From ZC4RG35 sp041747855 (GTDB lineage Bacteria > Actinomycetota > Acidimicrobiia > Spongiisociales > ZC4RG35), in contig JBGTEJ010000021.1 of assembly GCA_041747855.1 (NCBI GenBank), positions 1-64,000 of the forward strand: DNA of 64,000 bases, read 5' to 3'. A model generated the notes under the pieces. The model did not search any database and was not told the DNA's origin. It saw only the letters and a program-made list of their open reading frames with translations. Numbering within the stretch: the stretch's first letter is position 1; the number at the start of each line of letters is the position of its first letter. Both the position numbers and the translations under genes were made by a program. Shown here piece after piece: positions 25,640-35,458 of the stretch.

Positions 25640-28342
25640 TCAGGTGGCGCGGCGGGGTGGGGTGACCGGGGCCGAGCGGACCGAGGCCAGGGTGAGCAGC
25701 CCGATGACGATCGGGAGGATCACCGCGAAGCCGATCATCCACGCCCAGGGCACCACCACCCGGGCACCGTCGACCAGTCCGAATGGGCCCGAGTGGACGT
25801 AGTCGTTGGCCGAGTTGAACACCTTCACAAGCCCGAGGCCCAAAGGCACCGCCAGTGCCATCGCGACCAGGGTTTGGTATCCGGTGAGAAGACCGAGAAA
25901 GCGACGTCGGATCGAACCCGGCGCTCCTACCGCGACGATCGTCGACACTTCGTTGTCGACCTCGGCAGCGGACACTGCGGTCACCAGGGCGACCACGATC
26001 AGCACCACCACCAGGGTGGCTGCTGCCATCAGCAGATAGACGATCGAGGGTTCGAGACTGGCATAACCGCCATTGATCTCGAGCCCGGACGACCACATCT
26101 TCTGTGATTCGTCCTGGGTCATCGGTCGTTCCAAGGTGAACAGTGCTACCGGTCTGGTGGCCACCTCCCCGAACTGGGATCGCATCGACTCGGGTATCAG
26201 GACCCGGGACATGCTCCATTGGAGGACGGCAACCGGGTACTCACGGGCGGGGTAGATGACCCCTCCCAGTTCGACCCTGGTGACCTGGTCCTCAACCCCG
26301 AGAACCACGATCTCCCCGTTGGCGATCGACGCTGCCACACCGTCATGACCGAGGACACGGATCAGGTCCGGGTTGGCCACCGCCACCGGATAGCCGTCGG
26401 TCAGCTGAGGGCTGATCACATTCCCGTCGCCCGACTCCCGGATGTCGAGGAGTTGGCCGGTGACCACGAAGATGTCAAGGGTGTCGAACAGGGCGACGTC
26501 GCGTTCGGGGACGATCCCGGCGATCTCGGCCACGTCTGCCTCGGTGATCGGGTTGGACCCACCGAAGTTGACGTTGCGATAGTTGCCGCTCAGGACCAGT
26601 TGGTCGGATGGCGACGGCAAACCGAAGGCGAGTTGCTGCTCGGCCGTGGTGGCGGAGACCACCATCGAGATCACCGGGGCGAGGAGGATCACCATGATGG
26701 CGGCGACGGCCACCGCCGAGCGGGTCCGGTTGCGACCCGAGTCTCTGAGCACCAGACGACCCGTCGCCGGGACCTTGTCAGAGAGCTCGGCGACCCCGGC
26801 GAGGATCGGACTGGCGAGCAAGGCGACGCCGCCGACGACGGCGGTGGCCCCGATGCCGACCATTACCCCGGCGGAGCTACTGGTGGAAACAAGGGAGACC
26901 GAGATGAGGAGTGCCCCCACCGCGGCAAGACCGATCCCTAGGGGGATGATCCACTTTTTCGGTGCTAGCACCGGCATCCGACCCTGGAGGGCGGTGGTGG
27001 TGGGCACCCGTGAGGCGGTCCGGGCCGGGATCATGACGGCGAGGAGGACGGCCACGACTGCCACCAGCACCGGGCCCAGGATGTCGGTGAAAGCGACGCC
27101 CACTCCTGTGATAACCCTGGAAACGAAACGTTGGATGAACGGTCGAGCGAGGACCATGACCGCGACACCGAGGGCAACGCCTAGACCCGCCCCGATCATC
27201 CCGATGGTCAGGCCTTCACCCACCACGGAGCTCTTGACATGTCGGGTCGAAGCCCCGTTGGCCCCCATCAGCCCGATCTCACGGAGCCGACGCCGGGTGC
27301 CGGCGGCGAAGGCTGCGCCGGTGATGAAGGCGACCTCGACCAGGACGACGGCGGCGGCGGCAGTCGAGATGAGACCGGGGCTGTCCTCGAACCCGCCCTG
27401 GTTGAGCCATTGGGTCCGGGTCTCCACATAAAGGTCGGGCAAGCCCGTCGGTCGTCCGCTTCCGTAGATCATCTGGTGTGCGGCGTTGTAGACGATGTCC
27501 TCGATGGTCTGCCCCGGCCCGGGTTGGGTGTTCCTCACCAGTTCGACCAGTTGGGCGATGTCAGCCCCCGTGAGCAGGAGAGAGGTGTAGGGATCACCTT
27601 CGAGGAATGCCAGCTCGGGAGGCAAGGGGTCGACCGCAGGCTCTGGCCAGAACTCGGTCTGGGCGCCGTTGTACCAACTTTCCAACATCGTCATGGCTGC
27701 TGTTTCCGCACCCGGGCCAGAGATGAGCATTCCAGGCCCGTCGAGGCCAACCTCGGCGTTCCCCACAAGTGGTTCGAGGGCGCCGGGGCTGAGCAGGATC
27801 ACACTGCTCTGGAAATAGAAGGGCTCACTGACCGTGCCCACCACAGTCAGAGAACCGAAGGGAAGGTTGTCGAACTCGACCGTGTCGCCGACGGTGATCT
27901 CCAGTGTTTCCAACAAGGCTGGAGAGAGTGCTACCTCCCCTGCTTGTGTGGGGAGGTCACCGCCAACTCGAACCAGGAAGCCGGCGGTTACCGGATCTGA
28001 CATGTCCAGATCCCAGACCTGGGCATAAGCGCCCTCCTCCAGTCGTGTACCGATCTGTCGAAGCCGTGTGATCGTGGCTTCGGGCGCCACCTCGTTGAGG
28101 GTGTCGTCGATCCACTGCTCCAGCTCCGGTGTCGGCCAGTACACATGGAGTCGCGCCTCGGCGTTCCCGAAGTAGCTCTGGGCTTGTTCCTCTCTGGTGA
28201 GTCCGCTGGCCCGGACGATCCCGGCGACAACAACTCCGAAGGCCACGGGGACCGCGACCAAGAGAACCAGGAATATCGTCCGCTTCCGGTTGCGCCGGGT
28301 GTTCTTCACCGCAACCCGGTACGCCGCCCGCCTACCGCTCAT
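25640..28342 (-). CDS. FtsX-like ABC transporter permease
   Basis: A 900-residue permease. A basic N-terminus (NTRRNRKRTIFLVLLVAVPVAF) gives the first membrane helix, then a large extracytoplasmic domain to about 330, an FtsX core of three helices (about 335-440), further helices at 450-560, a second external domain and a final FtsX core at about 780-890. This is the duplicated MacB/LolC-like permease type, used for mechanotransmission or lipid/peptide export rather than channel transport. It overlaps the ATPase gene by four bases. Confidence 0.9.
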   Translation of the reverse strand: MSGRRAAYRVAVKNTRRNRKRTIFLVLLVAVPVAFGVVVAGIVRASGLTREEQAQSYFGNAEARLHVYWPTPELEQWIDDTLNEVAPEATITRLRQIGTRLEEGAYAQVWDLDMSDPVTAGFLVRVGGDLPTQAGEVALSPALLETLEITVGDTVEFDNLPFGSLTVVGTVSEPFYFQSSVILLSPGALEPLVGNAEVGLDGPGMLISGPGAETAAMTMLESWYNGAQTEFWPEPAVDPLPPELAFLEGDPYTSLLLTGADIAQLVELVRNTQPGPGQTIEDIVYNAAHQMIYGSGRPTGLPDLYVETRTQWLNQGGFEDSPGLISTAAAAVVLVEVAFITGAAFAAGTRRRLREIGLMGANGASTRHVKSSVVGEGLTIGMIGAGLGVALGVAVMVLARPFIQRFVSRVITGVGVAFTDILGPVLVAVVAVLLAVMIPARTASRVPTTTALQGRMPVLAPKKWIIPLGIGLAAVGALLISVSLVSTSSSAGVMVGIGATAVVGGVALLASPILAGVAELSDKVPATGRLVLRDSGRNRTRSAVAVAAIMVILLAPVISMVVSATTAEQQLAFGLPSPSDQLVLSGNYRNVNFGGSNPITEADVAEIAGIVPERDVALFDTLDIFVVTGQLLDIRESGDGNVISPQLTDGYPVAVANPDLIRVLGHDGVAASIANGEIVVLGVEDQVTRVELGGVIYPAREYPVAVLQWSMSRVLIPESMRSQFGEVATRPVALFTLERPMTQDESQKMWSSGLEINGGYASLEPSIVYLLMAAATLVVVLIVVALVTAVSAAEVDNEVSTIVAVGAPGSIRRRFLGLLTGYQTLVAMALAVPLGLGLVKVFNSANDYVHSGPFGLVDGARVVVPWAWMIGFAVILPIVIGLLTLASVRSAPVTPPRRAT

Positions 28343-29058
28343 GACAGGTCAGCGGTGGGGAGAGGACTCTTCGCCCGCTCCGAGATACCCTCGACCCGAC
28401 CGTCTCGGAGCCGGATAACACGGTCGGCCCACGCCGCATATGCCGGCTCGTGGGTGACCATGAGGGCGGCGGCACCTGCGTCGCAGCGGCTTCTCAGCAG
28501 CTTGAGGATCGACTCGCTGGTCGCCTCATCCAAGGCACCGGTCGGTTCGTCGGCGAGGAGGACGGAACGCTGCCCGATCAGCCCACGGGCGATCGCCACC
28601 CGCTGCTGCTCCCCACCTGAGAGCTGGTCCGGGTACCGATCGGCCATCCCGCCCATCTCGACCTCTTCTAGAGCCTTCTCGGCCATTGTTCGGGCCTGGT
28701 CGGGCTTGATCCCGTCGAGCTCTAGTGGGAGGGAAATGTTCTCGGCCGCGGTCAGCGAGGGCAACAAGTTGAACTGCTGAAAGACATAGCCGACGGCGAC
28801 CCGTCTCACCCTGGCCAGTTCGTTCTTGGAGAGGGTGGCCAGGTTCCGCCCGGCGACGATCACCTCACCGGAGGTGGGCTCGTCGAGGGCCCCGGCCATG
28901 TTGAGGAGGGTGGTCTTGCCGGATCCGGAGCGCCCGGTCACCGCCACCAGCTCACCCGGCATCAGGTCGAGGTCGATGCTGACCAGGGCGTCGACACGCT
29001 GTGCGCCGGACCCGTGGGTCTTGCCGAGGCGACGCATGGAGAGGATGGGTTCGGTCAC
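28339..29058 (-). CDS. ABC transporter ATP-binding protein (MacB/LolD type)
   Basis: A 239-residue ATPase starting on GTG at 29058 inside the PadR stop (GTGA). Walker A GRSGSGKTT, Q-loop YVFQQFNLLPSL, signature LSGGEQQRVAIARGL, Walker B VLLADEPTGALD and H-loop VTHEP are all intact; the LLPSLTAAENI block is that of the MacB/LolD class. It powers the FtsX permease encoded next. Confidence 0.95.
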   Translation of the reverse strand: MTEPILSMRRLGKTHGSGAQRVDALVSIDLDLMPGELVAVTGRSGSGKTTLLNMAGALDEPTSGEVIVAGRNLATLSKNELARVRRVAVGYVFQQFNLLPSLTAAENISLPLELDGIKPDQARTMAEKALEEVEMGGMADRYPDQLSGGEQQRVAIARGLIGQRSVLLADEPTGALDEATSESILKLLRSRCDAGAAALMVTHEPAYAAWADRVIRLRDGRVEGISERAKSPLPTADLS

Positions 29059-29627
29059 GATGTCACCTCCACGGCCTCGTCCACTCCGACCAACTTGGAC
29101 CCGAGCTCGGGGAGCCGGGGCATCGAATCGAGCTTGGACTCGACCCGTTCCAACCAGCGCAACTCGGCGTCGGCGCTGAGGATGAGACGGTCGAGGTGGA
29201 GCTGCCAGGCGAAGTCGTCCTCGGCATCGTCGGCCTTGAGGGTGGTGTAGTCCTGGAGGAGGGCCATGGTCTTGCCACGCTGCTTCTCGATCACCCTCCT
29301 CGGGTCGACGACACCGGAGACCATCGCCATGAGGACCTTCAACGAGATCTCGTCCCGACCGGACGCTGCCAGGTCGACCGGGGAGGCAAGCCAAGCGGTC
29401 GCCTCCTCAAGCCCTGGATCGGTCAGGGTGTAGACCACCCGCCCGTCGCCGTTGGACTCGACCGATTCGACCAGCCCGTCCCGCTCCAGTCGCTGCAGGG
29501 TGGTGTAGACCTGCCCGATGTTGACCTGCCAGGTGTCGCCGGTGGCCGACTCCAACTCGGACTTGAGCAGATAACCATGGGCGTCGCCCTTGACGAGGAT
29601 GCAAAGCAAACCTTCTCTCAACCCCAT
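29055..29627 (-). CDS. PadR-family transcriptional regulator
   Basis: A 190-residue PadR regulator from the ATG at 29627, which has GAGGTG before it. The winged helix is GLLCILVKGDAHGYLLKSEL, then QVYTTLQRLERDGLVES and GRVVYTLTDPG. The C-terminal half is the helical dimerisation domain. First gene of the PadR-ATPase-permease operon, with two identical palindromes in its promoter; it very likely represses its own operon and is released by a ligand that the transporter handles. Confidence 0.9.
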   Translation of the reverse strand: MGLREGLLCILVKGDAHGYLLKSELESATGDTWQVNIGQVYTTLQRLERDGLVESVESNGDGRVVYTLTDPGLEEATAWLASPVDLAASGRDEISLKVLMAMVSGVVDPRRVIEKQRGKTMALLQDYTTLKADDAEDDFAWQLHLDRLILSADAELRWLERVESKLDSMPRLPELGSKLVGVDEAVEVTS

Positions 29628-29649
29628 CGTCAGCACCTCTCGTTGATAG

Positions 29650-29697
29650 GCATACCGGGTATGCATATACGATATACATACCGGGTATGCGTGTCAA
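29650..29697 (-). promoter_or_regulatory. PadR operon promoter with twin operators
   Basis: CATACCGGGTATG occurs twice, at 29651-29663 and 29677-29689, 26 bases apart; each is a perfect palindrome around one central base, and GC/ATGC flanks extend the first to 15 bp. A consensus TTGACA -35 reads at 29697-29692 on the minus strand, directly before the upstream copy, so both operators cover the spacer, -10 and start region. Confidence 0.75.
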
Positions 29698-29803
29698 GAA
29701 TGGGAGCGAAACCTCTCAAGTCTCCTCTACCGAGTCGGTGAGAAGAACCGTGCGGTCATCCGTCATGATGGCGAAGGAGCTGGTCCCTCGCCATTGGCCT
29801 CAG

Positions 29804-32431
29804 TCATGTCCTACTCGGTGAGGGCCAGTTCTTCTGCACGTATTCGAAGGCCTGGTCAAGCGTCATTTGGCTCCCCTGGGCCCAGGCTTGCTCGAATCCT
29901 TCATTTCCCATGACGGCGCGCGCCTCAGCCCAACTCCTTTCGAAACTTTCACGACGGTCATCGTCCAGATGTTCACCGATCTCGTCCCTCAGCCTTGCTG
30001 CCGCCCCCGCCAGGCGAACGGCGTGCAACGGAGACTTCAGCCCTACCTGAACACCTGCCAACCGCTCCAGACAACGTACGAATGACGAACGGTCGCCGAC
30101 ATCGTGGCTCCCCTCCAGCGCAGCCAACAGATGGGACTGGGTCTGTAGGAGATCTCCTTTGGCGTATGCCACCTTGGCGAGATGACGTCTAGCGACAGCG
30201 GCACCCCACTCGTTCTCCAACCCGCTGAAGAGTTCGAGACCTTGTTGGCCGAATTCCTCGGCCAGTTCGTGATGACCAGTCGCCAAGGCAGCATCGCAGA
30301 GATTCACCAAGCTGACAGCGCGGCCATAGTTGTCGCCCAGTCCTCGCAAGATCCGCTCCGCCTCGTTCAGGTGATCGAACGCCTTGGCGGTGTCACCAAT
30401 GTCGACGGCCAGTCCTCCCAGTGAATTGAGGGTCTGCGCAACTCGGTTCTCATCTGAGAGCTCTCTGAACATCGTCAGAGCTTCCTCGAATCGTCCCTCT
30501 GCCTCTACGAGCCGGCCCAGACGTTCCAGCATGGCGGCGGAGTAGTAGATCAGTCGGACTCGCAGCGAGAGAGGGGAGTCGTCGTCTCTCTCGATCGCAC
30601 GGTCAAGCCATCGGAGCGCCTCGATCGCGTCGCCTCTTACATACCAGAACCAACCCATGGCGTTGACAAGGTCGACTCCGAGCTGTTGGGAACCCTCCGG
30701 GTCTTCCAGGGTCCAGTGGAGGGCCGCCTTCAGATTCGATGACTGCTCGTCGATCCTCATCAACCATGTCTGAGCGTCGGCTCCGTCGATGTGTTCGTTG
30801 GCTGTCGTCAATAAGGCGAGTACATGCGTCGCAAGACGATATGAGAGGTCCGCGGCCTCGCCGACCCGCTCTAGCTCGTCGCGGGCGAAGTCGCGCACAG
30901 TCTCGAGCATGTGAAACCGAGAGGTCCCCTCAGCATCCTCGTCTCGCAACAGCAGGCTTTGCCTCACAAGACTTTCAACCCGTTCCAGGACCCCCGTCTG
31001 GCCTTCGGGGTCTATCACTGCCTCGATGTCGGCCATGGTCGCGCCACCCGGGAATATGGCGAGACGCCGAAACACCTCACGATCGGTGTCGTCCAAGAGC
31101 CGGTAGCTCCAATCGATAGTGGACCGCAGGGTCTGCTGCCTTTCCGCCATGTCGGGGGATTTTCTCGTCAGCACGTCGATCGTCAGCCTCTCGAGAAGCT
31201 CCCGTGGAGAAAGGGTGGCGATACGGGCGGCCGCCAGCTCGATGGCGAGGGGGATGCCGTCGATTCTGCGGCATATCTCTCTCACGGCGCTCGCGTTTGC
31301 AGGGGTGATTTCGAAAGAGGGCTGGATAGCTTTCGCCCGATCCACAAAGAGGGCAACGGCATCGGAGCGGTCGGCGGCCTCCGACTCGAACCCGTCGTCC
31401 ATGATCTCGAGTGGGCCAACAGGAAAGAGGTACTCCCCGTATACGCCAAGAGGCGCTCGGGATGTGGCTAAGACCTTCAGGCTGGTGCAACTTCTCAGCA
31501 GGTCGGCAACGAGACCGGGGGCGGCCGTGAGATGCTCGAGGTTGTCGAGGATCAACAGCATCTCCTTGTCTCGGAGATGTCGGAAGAGCGTTTCGGCCTG
31601 ATCATCGGCTCCGGACTCCGGGGCGTCCACAGCTCCCCCAATGGCCGTCACCATCTCATGGGACTCTGTGACGGCCGCCAGGGGAACGAGGGCCGTACCA
31701 TCCCCGAATCGGTTGGCCACCTCGTTGGCAACACGAATTGCGAGTCTGGTCTTGCCGATACCGCCGGGACCTACGAGCGTCACCAGCCGATGATCGGGGC
31801 GACCCAACATGTCGTCGAGCGCCGCTATGTCGCCCGCACGACCGATGAATCGAGTGCCCGGCTCGGGAATGTCGCTATCCCACAGCGGTGCAGCCAGCGG
31901 GCCGAACCCCTTCTGCAGTCCTTCTGCCTCGAGCTGGAAGAGACGTTGGGGACGCCTGATGTCCTTGAGCCTGTAAAGACCCAGGTCCATCCATCCGACC
32001 TTCGCTCCCGCGGTCAGTTCCATGGTGCTCGAAGATGCGATCACCTGCCCACCTCTCGCAACTGCCGCGATCCGCGCTGCCCGGTGCACATCCATACCTA
32101 CGTAATGGTCATCCATCGGAACCGGCGAGCCGGTGTGCAGTCCCATCCGCACTCGCACAACGACACCGTCCGGCCAGCTGAACTGGGCTAGGGCGCGCTG
32201 AGCACCAACTGCAGCCGCAACGGCCCCATCAGCGGTGGGAAAGGCAAGAAAGGCTCCGTCGCCTGCCGTGTCGACAATCTTCCCGTCGTTCTCCTCGGCG
32301 TTGGTCAAAATGATCTTGTGATGGTGGCGTAACAGGTCGCCGTATCGACTCCCGAGGGTTTCCAGAAGACGCGTCGATCCCTCTATATCGGTGAACAGGA
32401 GCGTGACCGTGCCGGTAGGTAAGTCTTTCGT
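29804..32431 (-). CDS. Class III cyclase-ATPase (NB-ARC-like)-TPR protein with apparent ACG start
   Basis: An 875-residue reading. The usual N-terminus of this family, KDLPTGTVTLLFTDIEGST with metal Asp15, lies upstream of every in-frame ATG, GTG and TTG; the first of those (TTG, 32308) would remove it. An AGGAGG ribosome-binding site stands five bases before ACG at 32431, just after an in-frame stop, so ACG appears to replace ATG. The second metal Asp is in AGDGAF. Walker A LVGPGGIGKT is near 219-228, with LLILDNLEHL as Walker B; TPR-like helices fill the C-terminal half. It is a signalling ATPase of the same broad class as the 1226-residue protein; no DNA-binding domain is seen. Confidence 0.82.
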   Translation of the reverse strand, partial: TKDLPTGTVTLLFTDIEGSTRLLETLGSRYGDLLRHHHKIILTNAEENDGKIVDTAGDGAFLAFPTADGAVAAAVGAQRALAQFSWPDGVVVRVRMGLHTGSPVPMDDHYVGMDVHRAARIAAVARGGQVIASSSTMELTAGAKVGWMDLGLYRLKDIRRPQRLFQLEAEGLQKGFGPLAAPLWDSDIPEPGTRFIGRAGDIAALDDMLGRPDHRLVTLVGPGGIGKTRLAIRVANEVANRFGDGTALVPLAAVTESHEMVTAIGGAVDAPESGADDQAETLFRHLRDKEMLLILDNLEHLTAAPGLVADLLRSCTSLKVLATSRAPLGVYGEYLFPVGPLEIMDDGFESEAADRSDAVALFVDRAKAIQPSFEITPANASAVREICRRIDGIPLAIELAAARIATLSPRELLERLTIDVLTRKSPDMAERQQTLRSTIDWSYRLLDDTDREVFRRLAIFPGGATMADIEAVIDPEGQTGVLERVESLVRQSLLLRDEDAEGTSRFHMLETVRDFARDELERVGEAADLSYRLATHVLALLTTANEHIDGADAQTWLMRIDEQSSNLKAALHWTLEDPEGSQQLGVDLVNAMGWFWYVRGDAIEALRWLDRAIERDDDSPLSLRVRLIYYSAAMLERLGRLVEAEGRFEEALTMFRELSDENRVAQTLNSLGGLAVDIGDTAKAFDHLNEAERILRGLGDNYGRAVSLVNLCDAALATGHHELAEEFGQQGLELFSGLENEWGAAVARRHLAKVAYAKGDLLQTQSHLLAALEGSHDVGDRSSFVRCLERLAGVQVGLKSPLHAVRLAGAAARLRDEIGEHLDDDRRESFERSWAEARAVMGNEGFEQAWAQGSQMTLDQAFEYVQKNWPSPSRT

Positions 32432-32622
32432 TCAACCCTCCTGCTGTTAGAGGCCAAAAGCTATCACGCGTCCTGAGCATCGACCCAGTGGGGCGGGAGA
32501 AGACTGACGTACAGTCCAGCCCTGGGGCGCAACGCTCGACCCAGCCGTGTGGCTCACAAAAGCAGACTCCTCCAAACTCACGATCGTTAACCCCACGCTG
32601 GATGTCGACGAGGTTGGGACTC

Positions 32623-33060
32623 CTACTTCTTGATGAAGGAGATCTTCCCGTCGGTCTCCAATACCGCGAACTTCACTTCGGCAAGGTCGCCAATGCCTTC
32701 GAGTCGCGCCGCCTCTTTCAGATCCGACATCGATAACCGTTCGCGTTCGAGTCGATCCTCGATCGGCTTGCCCTCCCGCAGGATTATCACCGGTTCGCCG
32801 GCAAGCACACGGGCCGATCTGGGCCACCGGCGGGTTACGTAGTCAGCTCCCAGGGTCCAGGCAACAAACACCGCCACAGCCATCATGGCCCCGGTCAGTG
32901 ACATGTCCTCCTGAGTCACGCCCTGCTGGACGATGTCGCCGATGACGACAATGAGAATGAGGTCCAGCGGGGTCAGCTCGGCTATAGACCTCTTCCCCGT
33001 TCCCCTCACCATCAGCCAGAGGAACCAGAAGATGACGGTGGCTCGAATCAACAGTTCCAC
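32623..33060 (-). CDS. DUF421/YetF-like membrane protein
   Basis: A 145-residue protein with three N-terminal transmembrane helices (LLIRATVIFWFLWLMV, LDLILIVVIGDIVQQGV, LTGAMMAVAVFVAWTLG) and a cytoplasmic DUF421 domain (GEPVIILREGKPIEDRLERERLSMSDL, VKFAVLETDGKISFI). YetF-type proteins are of uncertain role. It begins seven bases after the next gene ends, so the two form an operon. Confidence 0.85.
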   Translation of the reverse strand: MELLIRATVIFWFLWLMVRGTGKRSIAELTPLDLILIVVIGDIVQQGVTQEDMSLTGAMMAVAVFVAWTLGADYVTRRWPRSARVLAGEPVIILREGKPIEDRLERERLSMSDLKEAARLEGIGDLAEVKFAVLETDGKISFIKK

Positions 33061-33067
33061 ATCGACC

Positions 33068-33592
33068 TCATGGCATAACGCCTGTCTCGAAATGGACCGT
33101 GACCATCTCCTCGCCGGCTATCTCGAGTGCGACCATCGAACTTCGCCCCGACTGCACCCCGGGCTCCAGCCTGGCGTCCAAGCTCACCGAGATCTCCTGT
33201 GCTCCGTCGGGCACCTCGAAGGTCCACCATGTCCATCGTTGGTTTCGGAATGACGACACCGGATCCGGATGGAGCCCATTCTCGTCGAACATCGCCAGGT
33301 AGGCGCTTTCGATACGAATGGTCACCGTCGGAGGTAGCTGAGAGCCATCCCCGGTGGCGATTCTCACCTCGAAAGGACTGGCCAATCCCGGGCGGGTCAT
33401 CGCGGCATGGGTGACTTCGAGGGTGTAGCCGTTGAGGGAGGCCACCGCCGACGCAGAGCGAACTCCGAGAAGGCCCAGCCCCCCTGCCACGAGAACGACC
33501 CCGAGGAACCCCATCGAGATGACCCTTATCGTGCTTTCCCAGCGATCGGTCCCGCTCAGCTCCGAAACTTTGGTCGAGCTGGATGTCGTCAT
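33068..33592 (-). CDS. Hypothetical membrane-anchored protein
   Basis: A 174-residue protein with one N-terminal membrane helix (VISMGFLGVVLVAGGLGLLG) and an external beta-rich domain of about 130 residues (TLEVTHAAMTRPGLASPFEV…). No cysteine-based or enzymatic motif is visible, and no family is recognised. It is the first gene of a pair with the DUF421 protein. Confidence 0.7.
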   Translation of the reverse strand: MTTSSSTKVSELSGTDRWESTIRVISMGFLGVVLVAGGLGLLGVRSASAVASLNGYTLEVTHAAMTRPGLASPFEVRIATGDGSQLPPTVTIRIESAYLAMFDENGLHPDPVSSFRNQRWTWWTFEVPDGAQEISVSLDARLEPGVQSGRSSMVALEIAGEEMVTVHFETGVMP

Positions 33593-33785
33593 CTGCCTGC
33601 CAGATTACTTTCGAGCCTTTGGCGCGATAGGGTTTGATCGGGGTCAGGCAGTGCTCGACCACAACTCTCCTCCGACATCCCAGACGTGCCGCCGAGCCGG
33701 GGAGATTTTTCGCCCACGCCCAGCGCCTCGTTTGAGTGCCCTCCCAACCGGGTATTCCGACATCCCCCAAGCAAAGGAGTCGAAG

Positions 33786-34379
33786 GTGAACGAGGCACAG
33801 GTGCACGAGCTTCTCTATCAGGCGCTGGAGACAGAGCTCGGTGGAGTGGAGATCTACAAAATGGCCATTCGGTGCGCGGTGAATCAGGATCTAGAAGAGG
33901 AGTGGGAGAAGTACCTAGCGGAGACCGAGAACCACGTACTGGTAGTCCAGCGAGTGTTCGACGAACTCGGCTTGGACAACGCGAAGGAGACGCCCGGACG
34001 CCAGGTCGTGCGTCACAAAGGTCAAGCGCTGGTCAAGGCGATGGAGATGGCGTCAAGTTCCGGCGACGCGGTGGGAGCTCAGCTCGTCGCCGCGGAATGC
34101 GTAGTCGAGGCCGAGACCAAGGACCATGCCAACTGGGAGCTGATCGGCAGAATCGCTGAGAAGTCCACCGGAGACATGAAGAAAGTCCTCGCCGAGGCGT
34201 ACGAGGAAGTCGAAGAGGAAGAGGACGAGCACCTCTACCACACGATGGGTTGGGCCCGGGAGCTTTGGATCGAGTCGCTGGGGATGAAAGCAGTGTTGCC
34301 CCCTCCGGAAGAGGAGAAGAAGGTCACCACCGCCATCGGCGCTTCGCGTTCGGAGCAATCCCGCGACGAAATGCTCTAG
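33786..34379 (+). CDS. Ferritin-like four-helix protein
   Basis: A 197-residue, glutamate-rich helical protein starting on GTG at 33786 with AAGGAG upstream. Helices carry ferritin-type residues: ETELGGVEIYKMAI and EKYLAETENHVLVVQRVFDELG (E and H spaced as metal ligands), then ECVVEAETKDHANWELI and EEEEDEHLYHTMGW. This resembles the ferritin-like/DUF892-type stress proteins. It lies just before topoisomerase IB, a pairing that may reflect DNA protection. Confidence 0.65.
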   Translation: MNEAQVHELLYQALETELGGVEIYKMAIRCAVNQDLEEEWEKYLAETENHVLVVQRVFDELGLDNAKETPGRQVVRHKGQALVKAMEMASSSGDAVGAQLVAAECVVEAETKDHANWELIGRIAEKSTGDMKKVLAEAYEEVEEEEDEHLYHTMGWARELWIESLGMKAVLPPPEEEKKVTTAIGASRSEQSRDEML

Positions 34380-34414
34380 GCCGCTGACCACGCTAAGTCG
34401 GCGGGCACGCGACG

Positions 34415-35419
34415 ATGACTAAAGACGACTCGCAGACCCTCGCCGAACGCGCCGGCCTTCATTACGTCACGCCGGGTGATCCGGGATACCGGCGGGTTCG
34501 GCGCGGAAGAGGGTTCTCCTATATCTCACCTGACGGTCAGGCGATCAACGGCGAGATCCGCCAATCCATCGAACGGCTCGTCATCCCTCCCGCTTGGGAG
34601 GGAGTTTGGATCTCCCAGGACCCTCAGGGCCACATTCTCGCCACCGGTCAGGATGACGCCGGTCGCAAGCAATACCTCTACCACCCTCGGTGGGAGGAGG
34701 TCAGGGACGAGGCCAAATTCGAGAGGTTGGAGCAGTTCGGGAGAGGGCTCCCCAATCTCCGCAAGAGAGTGGACTCGGACCTTCGAAGACGAGGACTTCC
34801 CAGGGACAAGGTGGTGGCCCTATCTGTGGCCGTTTTGGACCGGACGCTCATCCGGGTGGGTAACACCCGGTACGCCACCGACAACGGGTCCTATGGGTTG
34901 ACCACACTCACATGTGACCACATCGAAGTCGACGGGCGGCACGTCCACCTGGACTTCTCCGGTAAGGGTGGCGCGGAACATCGACTGGTCTTTCAGGACC
35001 GCCGGCTGGCAAATCTGGTCTCCGACTGCCAGGAGCTGGCCGGACAGACCCTGTTCAGCTACGAGACACCCGATGGCATCGTCAGTTCGATCTCGTCCTC
35101 GGATGTCAACGCCTACCTGTCCGACGCTCTCGGCGGGTCTTTCACCGCTAAGAACGTACGCACCTGGGGGGCGAGCTCGCTGGTCACCGGCGAACTGGCG
35201 CGGGCCAACGGGGAGCGGAGCGAAGACCTGGTGAGAGCAGCGATCGACGTGGCGGCTGATCGTCTGGGCAACACCAGGGCGGTGTGCCGGGACTCGTATG
35301 TGCACCCAAAGGTCCTCGAGTCATACGCCGACGGTGCCCTTGCGCACATTTGGGGCAAGGTCCGGAACGGAAGATGGGTCAACCGCGACGAGTCGGCGCT
35401 GCGACTTTTGCTTCACTGA
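34415..35419 (+). CDS. DNA topoisomerase IB
   Basis: A 334-residue poxvirus-type topoisomerase IB. The N-terminal domain has RRVRRGRGFSYISPDG and the catalytic domain VAVLDRTLIRVGNTRYATDNGSYGLTTL, FSGKGG, FTAKNVRTWGAS, and the active-site tyrosine near residue 295 in SYVHPKVL. It relaxes supercoils by a transient 3'-phosphotyrosyl nick. The length is normal for bacterial members. Confidence 0.95.
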   Translation: MTKDDSQTLAERAGLHYVTPGDPGYRRVRRGRGFSYISPDGQAINGEIRQSIERLVIPPAWEGVWISQDPQGHILATGQDDAGRKQYLYHPRWEEVRDEAKFERLEQFGRGLPNLRKRVDSDLRRRGLPRDKVVALSVAVLDRTLIRVGNTRYATDNGSYGLTTLTCDHIEVDGRHVHLDFSGKGGAEHRLVFQDRRLANLVSDCQELAGQTLFSYETPDGIVSSISSSDVNAYLSDALGGSFTAKNVRTWGASSLVTGELARANGERSEDLVRAAIDVAADRLGNTRAVCRDSYVHPKVLESYADGALAHIWGKVRNGRWVNRDESALRLLLH

Positions 35420-35458
35420 TCCCGGCTAGTTGTAGGAACGACGACCGAAGCCTCCTGG

